This document shows, in pieces, positions 21,801 to 33,000 of a DNA stretch of 64,000 nucleotides. The notes beneath the pieces are model-generated. The model was not told the DNA's origin. It did no database searches and worked only from the letters and a program-made list of their open reading frames with translations. Source of the DNA: Agrypnia vestita (Eukaryota > Arthropoda > Insecta > Trichoptera > Phryganeidae); NCBI GenBank assembly GCA_016648135.1, contig JADDOH010002566.1:17310-81309 (forward strand). Direction: 5' to 3'. Every line of letters starts with the position of its first letter. Position 1 is the stretch's first letter. The position numbers and the translations under genes are program-made.

Positions 21801-24800
21801 ACTATGAGAATCTTGTTGCGCATTCTGCCATCCGCATTTAAACTCAGCTAACCACTTTTTGTCCATTCATATAACATCTCTTCAATGATTATTTTGTTTG
21901 AATCCGTTTATATAAAAATTGTAATCATAAAGCGCAGCTAACAAGTGTTAAGTAAAAAAATGTCAAACACCATATTTAACATCAAAAGCAATTGAAAGTG
22001 AATGAAAATCTACGTGATATCAGGGTGATATTGTCAATAGCAATATAAAACCTTTTAAAAATAACATTAATATAAATATTAATGAGCGTGGGGCCATGTC
22101 GGACCTGTGCGACAGACAATGACAGGGGCCAGAGTGCCACGTCGGATATGTGCGTCAGGCACAAAATTAATTATTTCTCGATGGCCACGTATCGAATTTG
22201 AAAAACGTGATTTTTTCCCAGTAGAGAAATCCCGTGGTGACCTGTCGTTCCATTTTTAACTCAAAAACATCACGGATTATATTTTAAATCAACAATCAAA
22301 ACAGAAGTTTTTCTGCAGTCAAAATCGTATAGAATAGTTGTAGATGTCGCCATTCAAGGTCACGCACAAAGTGCGCGGAAAATACAATTTTTTTTTGTCG
22401 ATTTTCGATTTATTTGTACACGTATACACATATATATACGATATGTTTTGCGATATTTGTCAGTTTTTGTTGGTTTATGATTCAATTGAATACGAACAGT
22501 GATTTATTAACAAAATACACGCAATTTTGTTGTGTTTATTTGAAATATGTGTGTGTGTGATATGTGTGTATCATATTTATTTGTTATGAGTGCGATGTCC
22601 CGTCGTGTGCCGTGCCGTGCAACAAAATATACCACACAGAAGAAGATTATTAGGTAGGCATCAAATAATAATAGTAGTGTTGTCTCTAATAAACAAATAA
22701 AAATAAATTATTATTTTTCGTATAATGTTGCGGTGGCAACAGTATCGGAATTGAAAAATTTTTTTTTTTACTTAAACGATAAAAAAATCATTGCATTACG
22801 ACAATTACGATAAAATAGTATGAATGTGTGTGTTTTTTTTTTAATATACGCATGTTTTCATGGTTTTTCGTAAAAAGAAAAATCACAAAAATTTCAGAAA
22901 ATCTTTGGCCTTGGTGATTTACTTTTATCTATGTTTTTTTGGCCCTCAACAAGTTATTAATAATGTGACTGCGAATTTTCACTACTCTCAAATATAATAC
23001 TTGACCTTTTAAGAACTTCGAAGAATCTGAAATATTGGCAGAGCCAGTCAATTTTATTTAATAATAATACATAATAAAATTGGATAATTTATGTAACGCT
23101 GTTTTTGTGAGAACTCACCTCAAGAGTGCTTCACACATTAAAATAATTTTACAAACCATCTTACTGGCTGTGCAAGTGCAATGACGTGCAAAAATTTTTT
23201 TGACTGGTAAAACTGTACTTGAGAGGGCCAGGAAAAATTAAGTGTTTTCGCGGAGGGAAACATCAGGTTCTGTTGCAACAGTCTGATTCTGTAAATTTAT
23301 ATGATTATCTAAATAAGTGGGTCTTTGGTTGTTTTTATGAACTGTGCTTTTCTTTGTTGTTATTTCTGACCTATGTTTGAGTTTCAGCAATTGTTAAAAT
23401 CATACACTCATATTTTTTCAACTTCTAACAGTATATGTCAGTCTTTCTCCACTCTCCAATTATAAGTGTACTCACGAAATTTTTGAATATTGGTAGATTA
23501 TTATTTTATATTTTTTAGACTGTAAAGACCATTGAGCGGTATCAAATTCAATTAGTTGGTATAACAGCCATGTTCATCGCAAGCAAATACGAAGAGATGT
23601 TTCCTCCTGACATTGGCGACTATGTCTACATTGCTGACAATACATATACCAAGAGGGAAATACTGAAGTGTGAGAGATCTATCCTGGTTACACTAGATTT
23701 CTGCCTTGGACGGCCCCTACCACTGCATTTTGTGAGAAGGTGAACTAAAAACATTAATTTTAATCTTATCAAATATTTTATGAGATAGTATATAAAATTA
23801 TATAACTAATTTGATGTCGTAGAATCTAAAATTATATACATAAATAATTTGATGCCATTTTTTTTTTTGCAATTAATGGTGATTTTATTTATTAAATTAA
23901 TTTATGTTTTAATTTTATCACTATAACCTCCTCAGACCCAGTGTCGCCTATAGGAGACATAGATCGACAGTTGGAAAAAATCTCTCAGATTAATGTTTGG
24001 CGTTGTGTCCTTATACAAATTAGTTAAACATACCACTCTAATATCAATAGATATTAGAGTGGTATGTTGAATCCCAAATTTGAAATATTTTAAGAACTCT
24101 AAGAAATTTTTCGTTGAAGATGAATTAAAGGACCGATTTTGATTATCCTTTGGGACCGAGGAGGTTATTGTATTGTAAAATATTTATTTATTATTATATA
24201 CATTGTATTGTAAAATATTTATTTATTATTATATACGTAAAATTATATACATAAATAATTTGATGCCATTTTTTTTTTGCAATTAATGGTGATTTTATTT
24301 ATTAAATTAATTTATGTTTTAATTTTATCACTATAACCTCCTCAGACCCAGTGTCGCCTATAGGAGACATAGATCGACAGTTGGAAAAAATCTCTCAGAT
24401 CAATGTTTGGCGTTGTGTCCTTATACAAATTAGTTAAACATACCACTCTAATATCAATAGATATTAGAGTGGTATGTTGAATCCCAAATTTGAAATATTT
24501 TAAGAACTCTAAGAAATTATCAATGTTTTCCTCTAAAGTTGTTTGCTTTTTCGATTAAATTGGCTCTGTTAGGTTATAATTTCGTCTAACCTGACCTATC
24601 CTGATATAGGTGTGGCAAATAATTTTTTATCTGTTATTGTGTTTATCAAAAACAACAAATCTGTGATTGCGAGGCAGAGAATTTTGTATCCATTTTGAAC
24701 TTGGTCCAAACGTTGGTACAGTAGCCGGAAAACATCTTGAAATTCTGCAGCGTAGTGGGGGGACGTTTGCGCATCTACCTTTCTACCAACGAGACCCAAA

Positions 24801-27183
24801 TTTCGTCTTCTGCGCATTCCCCCACTTAGCCAAAGAATTTTATGAAGTTTGCCGGCAACTGTAGTCATTGGTGATTTCCAGATTTTAGTTTCAGTGTAAA
24901 ACCTTGGAGCATTCAGATGCCAAAACAGTGTTACGGGACATGGCTGTGGTAGGTAAATGAAACCCGTAAACCTAATCAAAGTTTTTATTAATTCACAAAA
25001 GTCACTGAACAGGATCTTCACTGAAGCACTGTTTTTGAATTCATAGACACTAAATGTTTCTGGAACAATTCACATAGTAATTCACGATTCATTCTACAGT
25101 CATCGCTGCACTTTTATCACTCATGAATAACTTGTCTCTCATATACTGATGCAAATTACTTAAAATCGCTCAGGTCCGCACTAGAAAACTTCTCACTCGT
25201 CAATAGTACTCGCTGGAATCAGACATGCGGTAACAACACACGCTGCACAATTTCACTTTCTATGATAATAATCTGCTGTCAACTAACACGCACTGACTGC
25301 GCAGTAGCCGGTTGGTTCCGATTCCTTTATATAGGTTATCATTTTCTCAATTTTTGAAGAATTTCCGAGAATAGAGAATAGATTAAAATATTTTGAGAGA
25401 TTTTGATAGTGCGTTATTCCTTCTGATTCTGCTATGTCATGACAATATATACAAGCCGACAAAATGACTGAAATGGGCAATTCATTTTGCAATCTCCCAA
25501 ACATTCTGCCTATAAAAATGCTTCTATTTTGGGATTGTCTATTCGAGTGTTTTAAACACCAAGTTTATTTGTACAACATGGTTGTTCAAGAACATAAAAT
25601 GAGCACATTTCACATTGTGAGAATATTATCATTCAAAAATATCCTCCAAACGAAGCTCACTTTCACTTATCTGAACAGAAACTATATTTCATGCACGTTA
25701 AGGCTGGACATTCACTTTCTGACCTTGAAACGTGAAATATTCAGTGTTTATATCGTCCTCTATCAAGACGAGGCTGACACTTCAACTTTTTCTATTATAT
25801 AAACGTTCTAATGCGTTAAATTGGACGTATTTGTTGCTATTAATTTAATAATAACGATTATTATAATATTTGCTGTAATTGTCATATATGGATGCACCTA
25901 ATGACAGCCGATCCACCAACTGCATATGTCAAATTGCTTGTGTGCGAGTCGAATTTTTATTATTCTCTGTCTTTAAAAGACATCCATATTAAATCTATTA
26001 TAAATCGTTTCATCTGTTATGATTATAGAAAAATGATGGGTCATACGCAACGCACAAGCATTTTTCCACAATATTTGTAGAATATTTAATATCTAAAACA
26101 TGCGACATACTAAATATTCAATATGTGTAGGTACCAAATTTAGAATACTACATAATTAGAATACTACATTTTATATATTCAAATATCATATTAGACATTG
26201 GAGTTCGCAAGGCTCGTAGAAATAATTGCCACAAAAATGTATATTCACGTGTATTAACTAATTAATAACGGTTCGGCAGAGCGTTGCTATGAGCACAATG
26301 CATGCCCGACTTATATGTTATGTTTAATATCTAAAACATGTAGCAAACTAAATATCGAACATTTAGGTTGGCGCCACGCTATAAAAACATATTCTTCGTA
26401 CATTTAAATATTTAGTAAAAATTGTTCTCGTCTAAGCCACTAAAAATGAATTTTTTGGCTGTGGCCTGTTGATTAATGCTTATATTTTCTTAATTATTTT
26501 AAATAATCTTCAGTATATTACTTTTATATAAGAAGAAAGCTTCTATCTAAGTTATCGCTCTAAAAAAATTGCAATTGTCTGGCGTACATTCTGATATAAA
26601 TTAATAATAAAAATCAAAATTTTCATAACCCAAAAACACCAAAATGTGGATTTGTAATGTCCAGCCTTAAGGATTTGGATTTTTTTTGCGCGCTATTATG
26701 TGTGCCAAATGCACTTTATATATTTTTTGTATATTTGTAATACATTTGTTTGTTATCATCACCTACACATATTTTTAGTATTAAGATTTTCATAATTTTT
26801 CTTCTGCTGTTTTTAGATTGATCAAAGCTGCAAATGCAACGACAAGAGAACATTTCGTGGCTAAGTATCTCGTAGACCTTTCCTTGGTGGATTACCAGAT
26901 GGCCCACTACAGGCCGTCGGAGCTCGCGTCTGCCGCAGTGTGCCTCTCCCTGTCCCTGATATCTCCCAATACTCCGCCTAATGCCTGCTGGACGCCGACA
27001 CTCAGTTTCTACTCGGGCTACTCTTACCGTTGCTTGTCACCTTTGATCAAGAAGCTCGCCAGCGTGCTGGCTGCGGTAGAGACGAGTCGGTACAAGGCTG
27101 TGACATTAAAGTATAGCTCATCCAAAAATGGAAAAGTATCCAAGTACCCGGAATTAGCCGCCGCTATCAACCTCATGAAATGA
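15863..27183 (+). CDS. CycB: G2/mitotic-specific cyclin B (complete, seven coding exons)
   Basis: Regulatory subunit of the Cdk1 kinase that drives entry into mitosis and is destroyed by the anaphase-promoting complex. Exons 15863-15892, 15975-16186, 19262-19430, 19585-19920, 21511-21633, 23519-23739 and 26817-27183 join in frame to 485 aa plus stop. A destruction box RHVLGDI lies at residues 39-45 and a KEN box at 150-152. The N-terminal cyclin box spans about residues 220-345, with [20 protein letters not shown] (hydrophobic patch) and [12 protein letters not shown]; the C-terminal cyclin fold runs from about 346 to 470. The LVQVH and MTPKMR wording fits cyclin B rather than cyclin A or B3. 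Length is typical. Introns 2, 4 and 6 are filled with transposons; all coding sequence looks intact. Confidence 0.95.
15975..16186 (+). CDS. CycB: cyclin B coding exon 2 (destruction box)
   Basis: 212 bases between ATTGTAG and GTAATG. Encodes [15 protein letters not shown] and the destruction box [12 protein letters not shown]. Ends in phase 2 (GG), completed by C of exon 3. Confidence 0.9.
16187..16640. other. cyclin B intron 2, left part
   Basis: AT-rich, nothing recognised. Confidence 0.4.
16740..16773 (-). ncRNA. hammerhead ribozyme-like core (Penelope type)
   Basis: Minus strand reads CTGATGA, then GGACCC-loop-GGGATCC (stem II with one bulged A), then GAAAC. The cleavage-site stretch reads CTTC instead of CGTC, so cleavage is probably lost. 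Confidence 0.6.
17180..17217 (+). ncRNA. hammerhead ribozyme-like core (Penelope type)
   Basis: TTGATGATGATGGACCCTAC then ATGGGATCCGAAACGTC. GAAA and the ACGTC cleavage stretch are intact; the first core residue is T rather than C and three bases are duplicated. Confidence 0.6.
17696..17949. mobile_element. foldback MITE
   Basis: Outer ends GGGGTATAAAAGCAAAGGCA and GCCTTTGTTTTAATACCCC are inverted; inner arms TGCAGTCATTGAGGATTACT / AGTAATCTTCGGTGACTGCA continue the pairing. A half copy is at 62766-62912. Confidence 0.65.
17950..19255. other. cyclin B intron 2, right part
   Basis: AT-rich. 18860-19018 ends in TCGCGCAACCGAGCCT and repeats GTTACTCG/TTTACTC several times, possibly a transposon end, but I found no matching left end. 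Confidence 0.35.
19262..19430 (+). CDS. CycB: cyclin B coding exon 3
   Basis: 169 bases between TTTTTCCAG and GTAATA; 56 codons of the low-complexity regulatory N-terminus, rich in Thr, Lys and Arg. Ends in phase 0. Confidence 0.88.
19585..19920 (+). CDS. CycB: cyclin B coding exon 4 (KEN box, start of cyclin box)
   Basis: 336 bases (112 codons) after TTTTTAG. Carries a KEN motif within SDSKENLIP, an acidic stretch, and the first cyclin-box helix ([20 protein letters not shown]). Donor is GTTTGA, weaker than the others, but the frame into exon 5 is exact. Confidence 0.9.
20085..20495. repeat. dispersed repeat R3, copy 2 (cyclin B intron 4)
   Basis: See 8250-8690. Copy 2 lacks the 8530 insertion and carries GGGGCCGCCCGGCGCGC in its place. 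Confidence 0.7.
20575..21335 (+). pseudogene. LINE reverse-transcriptase 3' end, 5'-truncated
   Basis: Plus-strand reading gives EIERR-type thumb and C-terminal wording: [65 protein letters not shown], then after a frameshift [14 protein letters not shown] and [13 protein letters not shown]. These are the C-terminal blocks of insect RT-endonuclease LINEs. Stops at 21010 onward. A related 3' end lies at 63000-63245. Confidence 0.75.
21511..21633 (+). CDS. CycB: cyclin B coding exon 5
   Basis: 123 bases (41 codons) between TTTTTTAG and GTGTGT. Encodes [20 protein letters not shown] and [10 protein letters not shown], core of the first cyclin fold including the hydrophobic patch that docks substrates. 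Confidence 0.95.
21634..23518. other. cyclin B intron 5
   Basis: AT-rich. 22090-22190 repeats GCCACGTCGGATATGTGCG-type phrases twice. No exon or clear transposon boundary. Confidence 0.45.
23519..23739 (+). CDS. CycB: cyclin B coding exon 6
   Basis: 221 bases between TTTTTTAG and GTGAAC. Encodes [20 protein letters not shown] and [20 protein letters not shown], end of the first cyclin fold and linker. Phase 2 at the end. Confidence 0.95.
23828..24518. repeat. direct duplication of a 280-bp segment, offset about 410 bp, with hairpins
   Basis: 23828-24109 and 24239-24518 are almost identical, down to the T-run and GATTAATG/GATCAATG difference. Each carries the hairpin CATACCACTCTAATATC-AATA-inverse (24029-24066 and 24439-24476), 17 bp perfect stem with a 4-base loop. 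Confidence 0.85.
24530..25697. other. cyclin B intron 6, middle part
   Basis: A 140-codon open frame on the minus strand (25021-24596) contains [19 protein letters not shown] and an Arg-rich [14 protein letters not shown] run. It looks like decayed transposon coding DNA but I do not recognise the family. Confidence 0.3.
25702..26666. mobile_element. TTAA-flanked (piggyBac-type) non-autonomous element, copy 2
   Basis: 965 bp, ends GGCTGGACATT and its perfect inverse AATGTCCAGCC, flanked by TTAA at 25698-25701 and 26667-26670. Right-hand 220 bp is the inverse of the left part of 519-1922 (shared TAACTTAGATAGAA, TTATATAAAAGTAAT, TTGCAATTTTTTTAG). Confidence 0.75.
26817..27183 (+). CDS. CycB: cyclin B coding exon 7 (C-terminal cyclin fold and stop)
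   Basis: Starts after TTTTTAG, completes an Arg codon, and runs 121 codons to TGA at 27181-27183. Encodes [36 protein letters not shown] and the C-terminal [12 protein letters not shown]. Confidence 0.95.
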
Positions 27184-27735
27184 ACATGCAAAGTGATACT
27201 TAGTGTAATCCTGTGATATGGACTGAAGTATGTATAAGTGTGTTGGACGCGTGTTTTTCAATGTGAGTTAATTAATATTGATGTTATATTACAGTTTCAC
27301 GTTGTAGCCTCCGCGTACCAGTGAATTGTGAAGACGCTTGACTTGATATGTTAGGTAAGTGGTTTTTATAGCCGTTAAAAGAGTTTACACTACTGTAATT
27401 TATTTTTGATTCCCCCTTTTATAAAATTATTTGTATTTTTTTTTGTTATGTTTGGTTTTAATAATAATTTTGAATGTCTTGTGACTTTGTTTCCTCATCT
27501 GCGAAGATGTAAGGAGTGTGTCATATTTAATGAAAAAGAAAAAATGATTTGACACTGCGTTAATCATTATTTTGTTTATCCTTTTTTTGGAAATGTGACG
27601 GCACAGTGAATAATGTAAACATATTGTATTTTTGAAATATTTATTTATAATTGTTTGATATTGTGTACAAAGAATACAGGTATTGTACGAAAGGTAATGT
27701 AGGTAATATTGTAAATAAATTCTCTTGACGAGGGG
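27184..27735 (+). other. cyclin B 3' UTR with candidate poly(A) signal
   Basis: AT- and T-rich sequence after the stop. AATAAA at 27714-27719 is the first good polyadenylation signal; transcript end not determined. Confidence 0.4.
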
Positions 27736-29410
27736 TGAATTGACGAAGTTAAAACTAAGTATTAGATTAAGCTGGATGACGTTTATGTGTAAACTTTTCT
27801 ATATAATTTTTGTGTGTCCTAATGTCATTTTACTTTTATTGTAAATTTATAATGTCATCTAATAATTCATAGAGGGATGATAATTTGAACTCTTTTCATT
27901 CCTCCATAAAATATTGACTGTTTATATTTGTATTTTGAAAACTTCTTTTAAAAAAATATGTTGAATTAAATCAATTAGTAAGAAAATAAGTATTACATTA
28001 CTTTCCAGTATGTTTCTGCTGTAGATTGACCTGTGTAACATAATTATTTCATCCAAAACTTGATTTCCAATCCCAAATTTCTATTTTCAGTGTTGTACCT
28101 CTAAGATACTGATTAACCACAAAATTACATGTTTAAATCTCACTATGACCAAGTAATTTGGTCAGACTATGTACTTGCTGTTTACCTTAGGTCTTAAATT
28201 AAGTATTAAATACATACATATTAGATTACACAGGTCAAATTATTAAGTAATAGTGGTTTTAATCATCCCCATAGAAACACAATTGCATAATTCAATAGTC
28301 CAAATAATATAGTTATTTTGAAGAACAGATTTGAATTGTGGAAAATTTCTCAATTTCCAATTGTTCTTTATTATTTTTGCTTTATTGGTAAATGATTTAT
28401 TGGTTAACGGGACATTTACAATTGAATTCAAAAATTGTCCTTTTTACATATTTTTATTTAACATTCTTCTCATAATTTTGAATTGATCGGCTGATGTTTG
28501 TGCTAAATTTATATCAGACACACCTAATAAAGGCATATTTTTTAAAAATCATTTTATTTTGTGTATAAAGTGCAATAAAAAATTATTATATTTTTAAAAA
28601 TTGCAAAACCTTTACACACAACGGAGTAAATTTTTTTAACTAATTGAAATAAGATACACAACATTTTTGGGGAACACTAATTTTCAAAACTTTTATCTCG
28701 TGATTGAGAAATTATCTATGAATTAGCTCACTTTTATGGAGTGTAGGGCAGGATTGCCCTTGTAGAAGAATAAGCAAGTGCACAGGAGGAAGTCATTGCG
28801 GAGTGTGACATGAATTTATGTAGTGGGGAGGAATAATGGAAGGTTCCATCTAAAGGCACTTCAACAATCGCAGTCTGCCCTTGACCGCGTACAGGCAGCA
28901 AACAGTGTTACATTTTTCACATTTAATTTCTGATTATCGTCAAATTTTAAAGTTTTGTTAATTTTCATTAATTTTTTAATTCTAGTCAGTTAATAAAATG
29001 CAATCCTTATTTTGACAAATAAAACAATGTTATGTTTGAGCAGGCATTGGTCTACTGTATTATTGAATGCAAAATAAATAATTTGATGCCTGTACATATT
29101 TGGCAAAACCGAATTATATATTTAATAAGATGATGATACTAACATAGCGAGTATTTGTGAATAGTCCATTGTGGTAATTTAAAGTGCATGTGTTTGCTGG
29201 GAAAGATAACATTGACTGATAATTTGATGATGTCACTACACATTTATATTTATACAAAATAAAGCTAAATTACCCCTAAATGTGAGTTGTTATTCTTCCC
29301 CATCAAAACTGAATGGAGATAATATTTACCAGAGATAAAGAGGTAACCTTTGACCCCGCCAGACGAGTGTACATTCCATATTCACTTTGATCTGCATTCA
29401 ATTAAGTTGT
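27736..29410. other. intergenic between cyclin B and the TULIP gene
   Basis: AT-rich, no ORF of note. 28740-28910 is less AT-rich than its surroundings but shows no coding or repeat signature I recognise. Confidence 0.5.
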
Positions 29411-29419
29411 GTTACAGAC

Positions 29420-29486
29420 ATGGGGCCATTCATCGTAACCTGGTTACTTGTCATCATTTATTGTTCAATTGCTATTGCAGCCAACA
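29420..29486 (+). CDS. TULIP-like gene coding exon 1 (signal peptide)
   Basis: ATG in a short 5' leader, 22 codons plus one base, donor GTGAGT. Signal peptide encoded almost entirely by this exon. Confidence 0.78.
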
Positions 29487-30013
29487 GTGAGTGCTAGAAA
29501 TATATTGTCTACTTTTAACAATTTGGCATTCTTTCTTTTAAAGTGTTAGTTCTTCAAGAATGTCTGATTATTTGGTGAGGTGGTGAGGAGTTTGTGATTC
29601 TGGAATGTGTGTGTGGAAAACAATTGAGTTTAATTTTGTTTCTTAACTTCGTAATTTATTAGTTTTGAGTATGCCTTTAATGTATTTCGTAATTAAAGAA
29701 CATACTTAACTGTTTTTCAGAATTCATAGATTATTTTGTTAATCAATGAGTGTTATGTAAGAAACATTTTAAATTATTTTTCTCATCTAATAAGGATATT
29801 TTGCCAATCTCTTTTAGTGTATAAAAAGATCTTCACCAGTTTTCTTATGATTAATGAAGGTCTATAGTAAACTATCATATGACGCTGTTATTTTGTTCCA
29901 TAAAAATATCCTGTTATATGAAGTTCGAAGTACATAAGTTCATATACTTTTCTTTAATATGTCAATAATTAATTTTTTTTCAATAAATTACTTTAATAAG
30001 TACATGTATATTA

Positions 30014-30083
<70 letters not shown>

Positions 30084-33000
30084 CACTCATCACTTTCATT
30101 GGTTTAGTGACTAATTATTATATTGTTTTTTTAGAAAATCTCTCAAATTATCGCATTAATATGAATAACAACGTTATTCTATCTTCACAAATTGTAATCC
30201 TTGTATGGATTTTAATTTTTTTGATAGAAATTTTCAAAGATTTTCTTCCAGAACAAAGCTTTAAAATTGGTCCATTGAAATATGCCAATACCACATATTT
30301 CACATATGGCAGTGAGAATCAATCATTAAAATAACCAATTCAGTGGACCCTCTCAAAACGTGCATAATTCATTCCAGAATCTTGCTTGTTGTGTGAAACA
30401 CTCATTAAGCGAGACAAATATTCTAATATAAATCAATGAAAAACACGATAATGCGTTCCATGCTGAAAAAATATTCATTTTTAACATTATTTAAATAAAA
30501 TTACATACATAACTACTTGTAAATTGTAAAGGATCGTAACTACCTGGAATGCAATTTCAATTAGAAAAAAACAATTTAAAAAATCGAAACTAGCTTATTA
30601 TTTATGAATTTATGATAAATAATTAATTCTTTTTTTACTATAAAGCTGTTTAGACATTTTTTTTTGCCGACACTTCAAAATTTCATGAAAATGTGACACA
30701 GCATTATCATTGAATAAATTTGTAACATGCATAGCCACCTTCTCATTAGGATGATGCTTCTCAATGTACGATGCAACAGTTTCCCATGCGCGCTAGTTCA
30801 GCTACCCTCACACCTAGTTCTCGCTTCAATGATTTAACATTTCATTTCTACAGTTATTTTTATTCTCTTATGGGTGTCTTCTTGTGGCTTTTTCTCCGGG
30901 TACATTTTTGCAAGAATTATTAAAATTTTTACACAGAAAAATACAAATACAAGTTTATAAAAAAATAAATACAGACTGATGATGCACACGATCGTGCAAT
31001 GACACGGAAGTCCTGGCTCGCAAGTGCGTCATTCGTTATGCGACTTCCCCTTTCTGCGTCACTCGTTATGCGAAATGTCGCTCGTTAAGGGAGCAATTTT
31101 TTCACAATTTTTTTGCTTGTTATGTGAATTACTTGTTATGAGAGGTTCCATTGTACATTGCACTTCTGTCCCATTCCCTATTTATTTATACTACATATAC
31201 TCAATGTGATAAATGATTCTTAATTTCATTTTAAAATGGAACTTTGGATGATTATGAACATTTTTGCAGTTACAGATGACAATGCGAAAACAACGAAAGA
31301 AGAAAAGTTACTCATAGAGGGGGAACAAAAGCTTGGAGATCAAATTTTGAAGATTCTTGAGCATTATAAGCAGGATGATCCTGTGGGAATACCTGGAGCT
31401 AAGATTCCTGATCCTAAGTCGATTCCCGACATGAAGCAAAGTTTCTCAGTTGCCACGATGAATTTTAAGAATATGAATGTCTACGGATTGAGCAAATTCA
31501 AAATTGATTATGTCAAATCTGAAGTTTCTTCGATGGAGGTAACCAAGATTTGCATTATACTTATCCAATTTTTGATTTTATAAATTTTCTTGGTGTATTT
31601 GTGGTATATTTTGTTATAAGGTGCGCCTTGTAACAAGTTTGTGAAGGCACATATAAAATTATTAATGCTGGAACAGTAATGACTTCTTAATAAAACTTAT
31701 TCTTCAATACATTAATAAATAATGAAAAATATTTAAATTTGTAATGTAAATCACATTCCTCTAGAGTAAAATTATGTCCGCTTTTATTGTATGCATGTTG
31801 TGTATATAAATAATATTTGAACATTATAGCTTATGTAGAATTTTGTCAAAAAGGGATAGTAATTCCTCTGCGGTCTGCTCTTTTTTGAATAAAATTACCT
31901 GACATTGGAAACTAAACAAAATTATGTATATGGTGGCTGAAAATATTGACTTATGTTGATAGTGTGTTCAATAGTTGAGTACAATTATGTACTTTAGTGT
32001 ACTTAGCTTATGCTTATTCAAATCTTCTTTCTATAATCTAAGAAATAAAGCAGAAACATTATTTTCTTATTACTTTATTTTCTAATATTTTTCTTGGGTC
32101 TGCATTTTTATTATTTTTATGCCTTTTCATATATTTTAAATACAGTCGAACTCCGTTATAATGAGCTCGGGTATAAGGAGATCTCGGCTATAATGAGCAA
32201 AACTGTGAATTCATTTTGATTTGCGCATATTCCCATAATATCGTTCTCGGTTATAAGGAGCGCGATTCCCGGATATACGGAGCAAATTTTAGAAACTCAG
32301 CATACATATTTGCTTGAGTTACAGAAAAAAATACAAATACGTAATCATAACAATGAACTTTGCTTTTAAAGCGGCTCGCACTTAATTAGGGTCCATTTTA
32401 CGATGTACACAAAGTGTGTCCGAAAATGCGACGTGCACAGGCAAACAATAGTTCGTCGGCATTTCTTATCAAAGGGATGCCGAACTGAAGGTCGAGAACT
32501 GTCATATAACTCCGATTATTGGGGGTTTCCAAAATGTCTTATGCAGTTTACTGTATTAGCATTTGAAAGCCTAATAAGTTGAACGCGAATTGTTCTATCG
32601 GAAACATGTCCACTAACAAACGAAAGTGTCTCTCGGTTCGCAAAAAAGTCGAAATTATTATGAAATAGAACGCGGCGCCAAAAAATCCGAAGTCTGTAAA
32701 AAGTTTTCACTATCGTTTTCTACAGTTTCATTGCTCTGGAAAATTAAGGATGTTTTTTTATCTGCTCTTGAAAATAACATCACAGTCAAATAATTAAGAA
32801 AGTGAAATTTACCTATCCCGGATATAAGGAGTCCCGGCTATAAGTAGCAAATTTAGTCGGTCCCGTCGGGCTCCTTATAACCGAGTTCGACTGTATTTTC
32901 AATAAATTTACTTTAAAAAAAGAAAAAAAAAACAATTTTCACGGAAGCCCGAATTCATTCTAATCTGAAGGATTGCATGATTATTAAAAGGGTTTTTATT

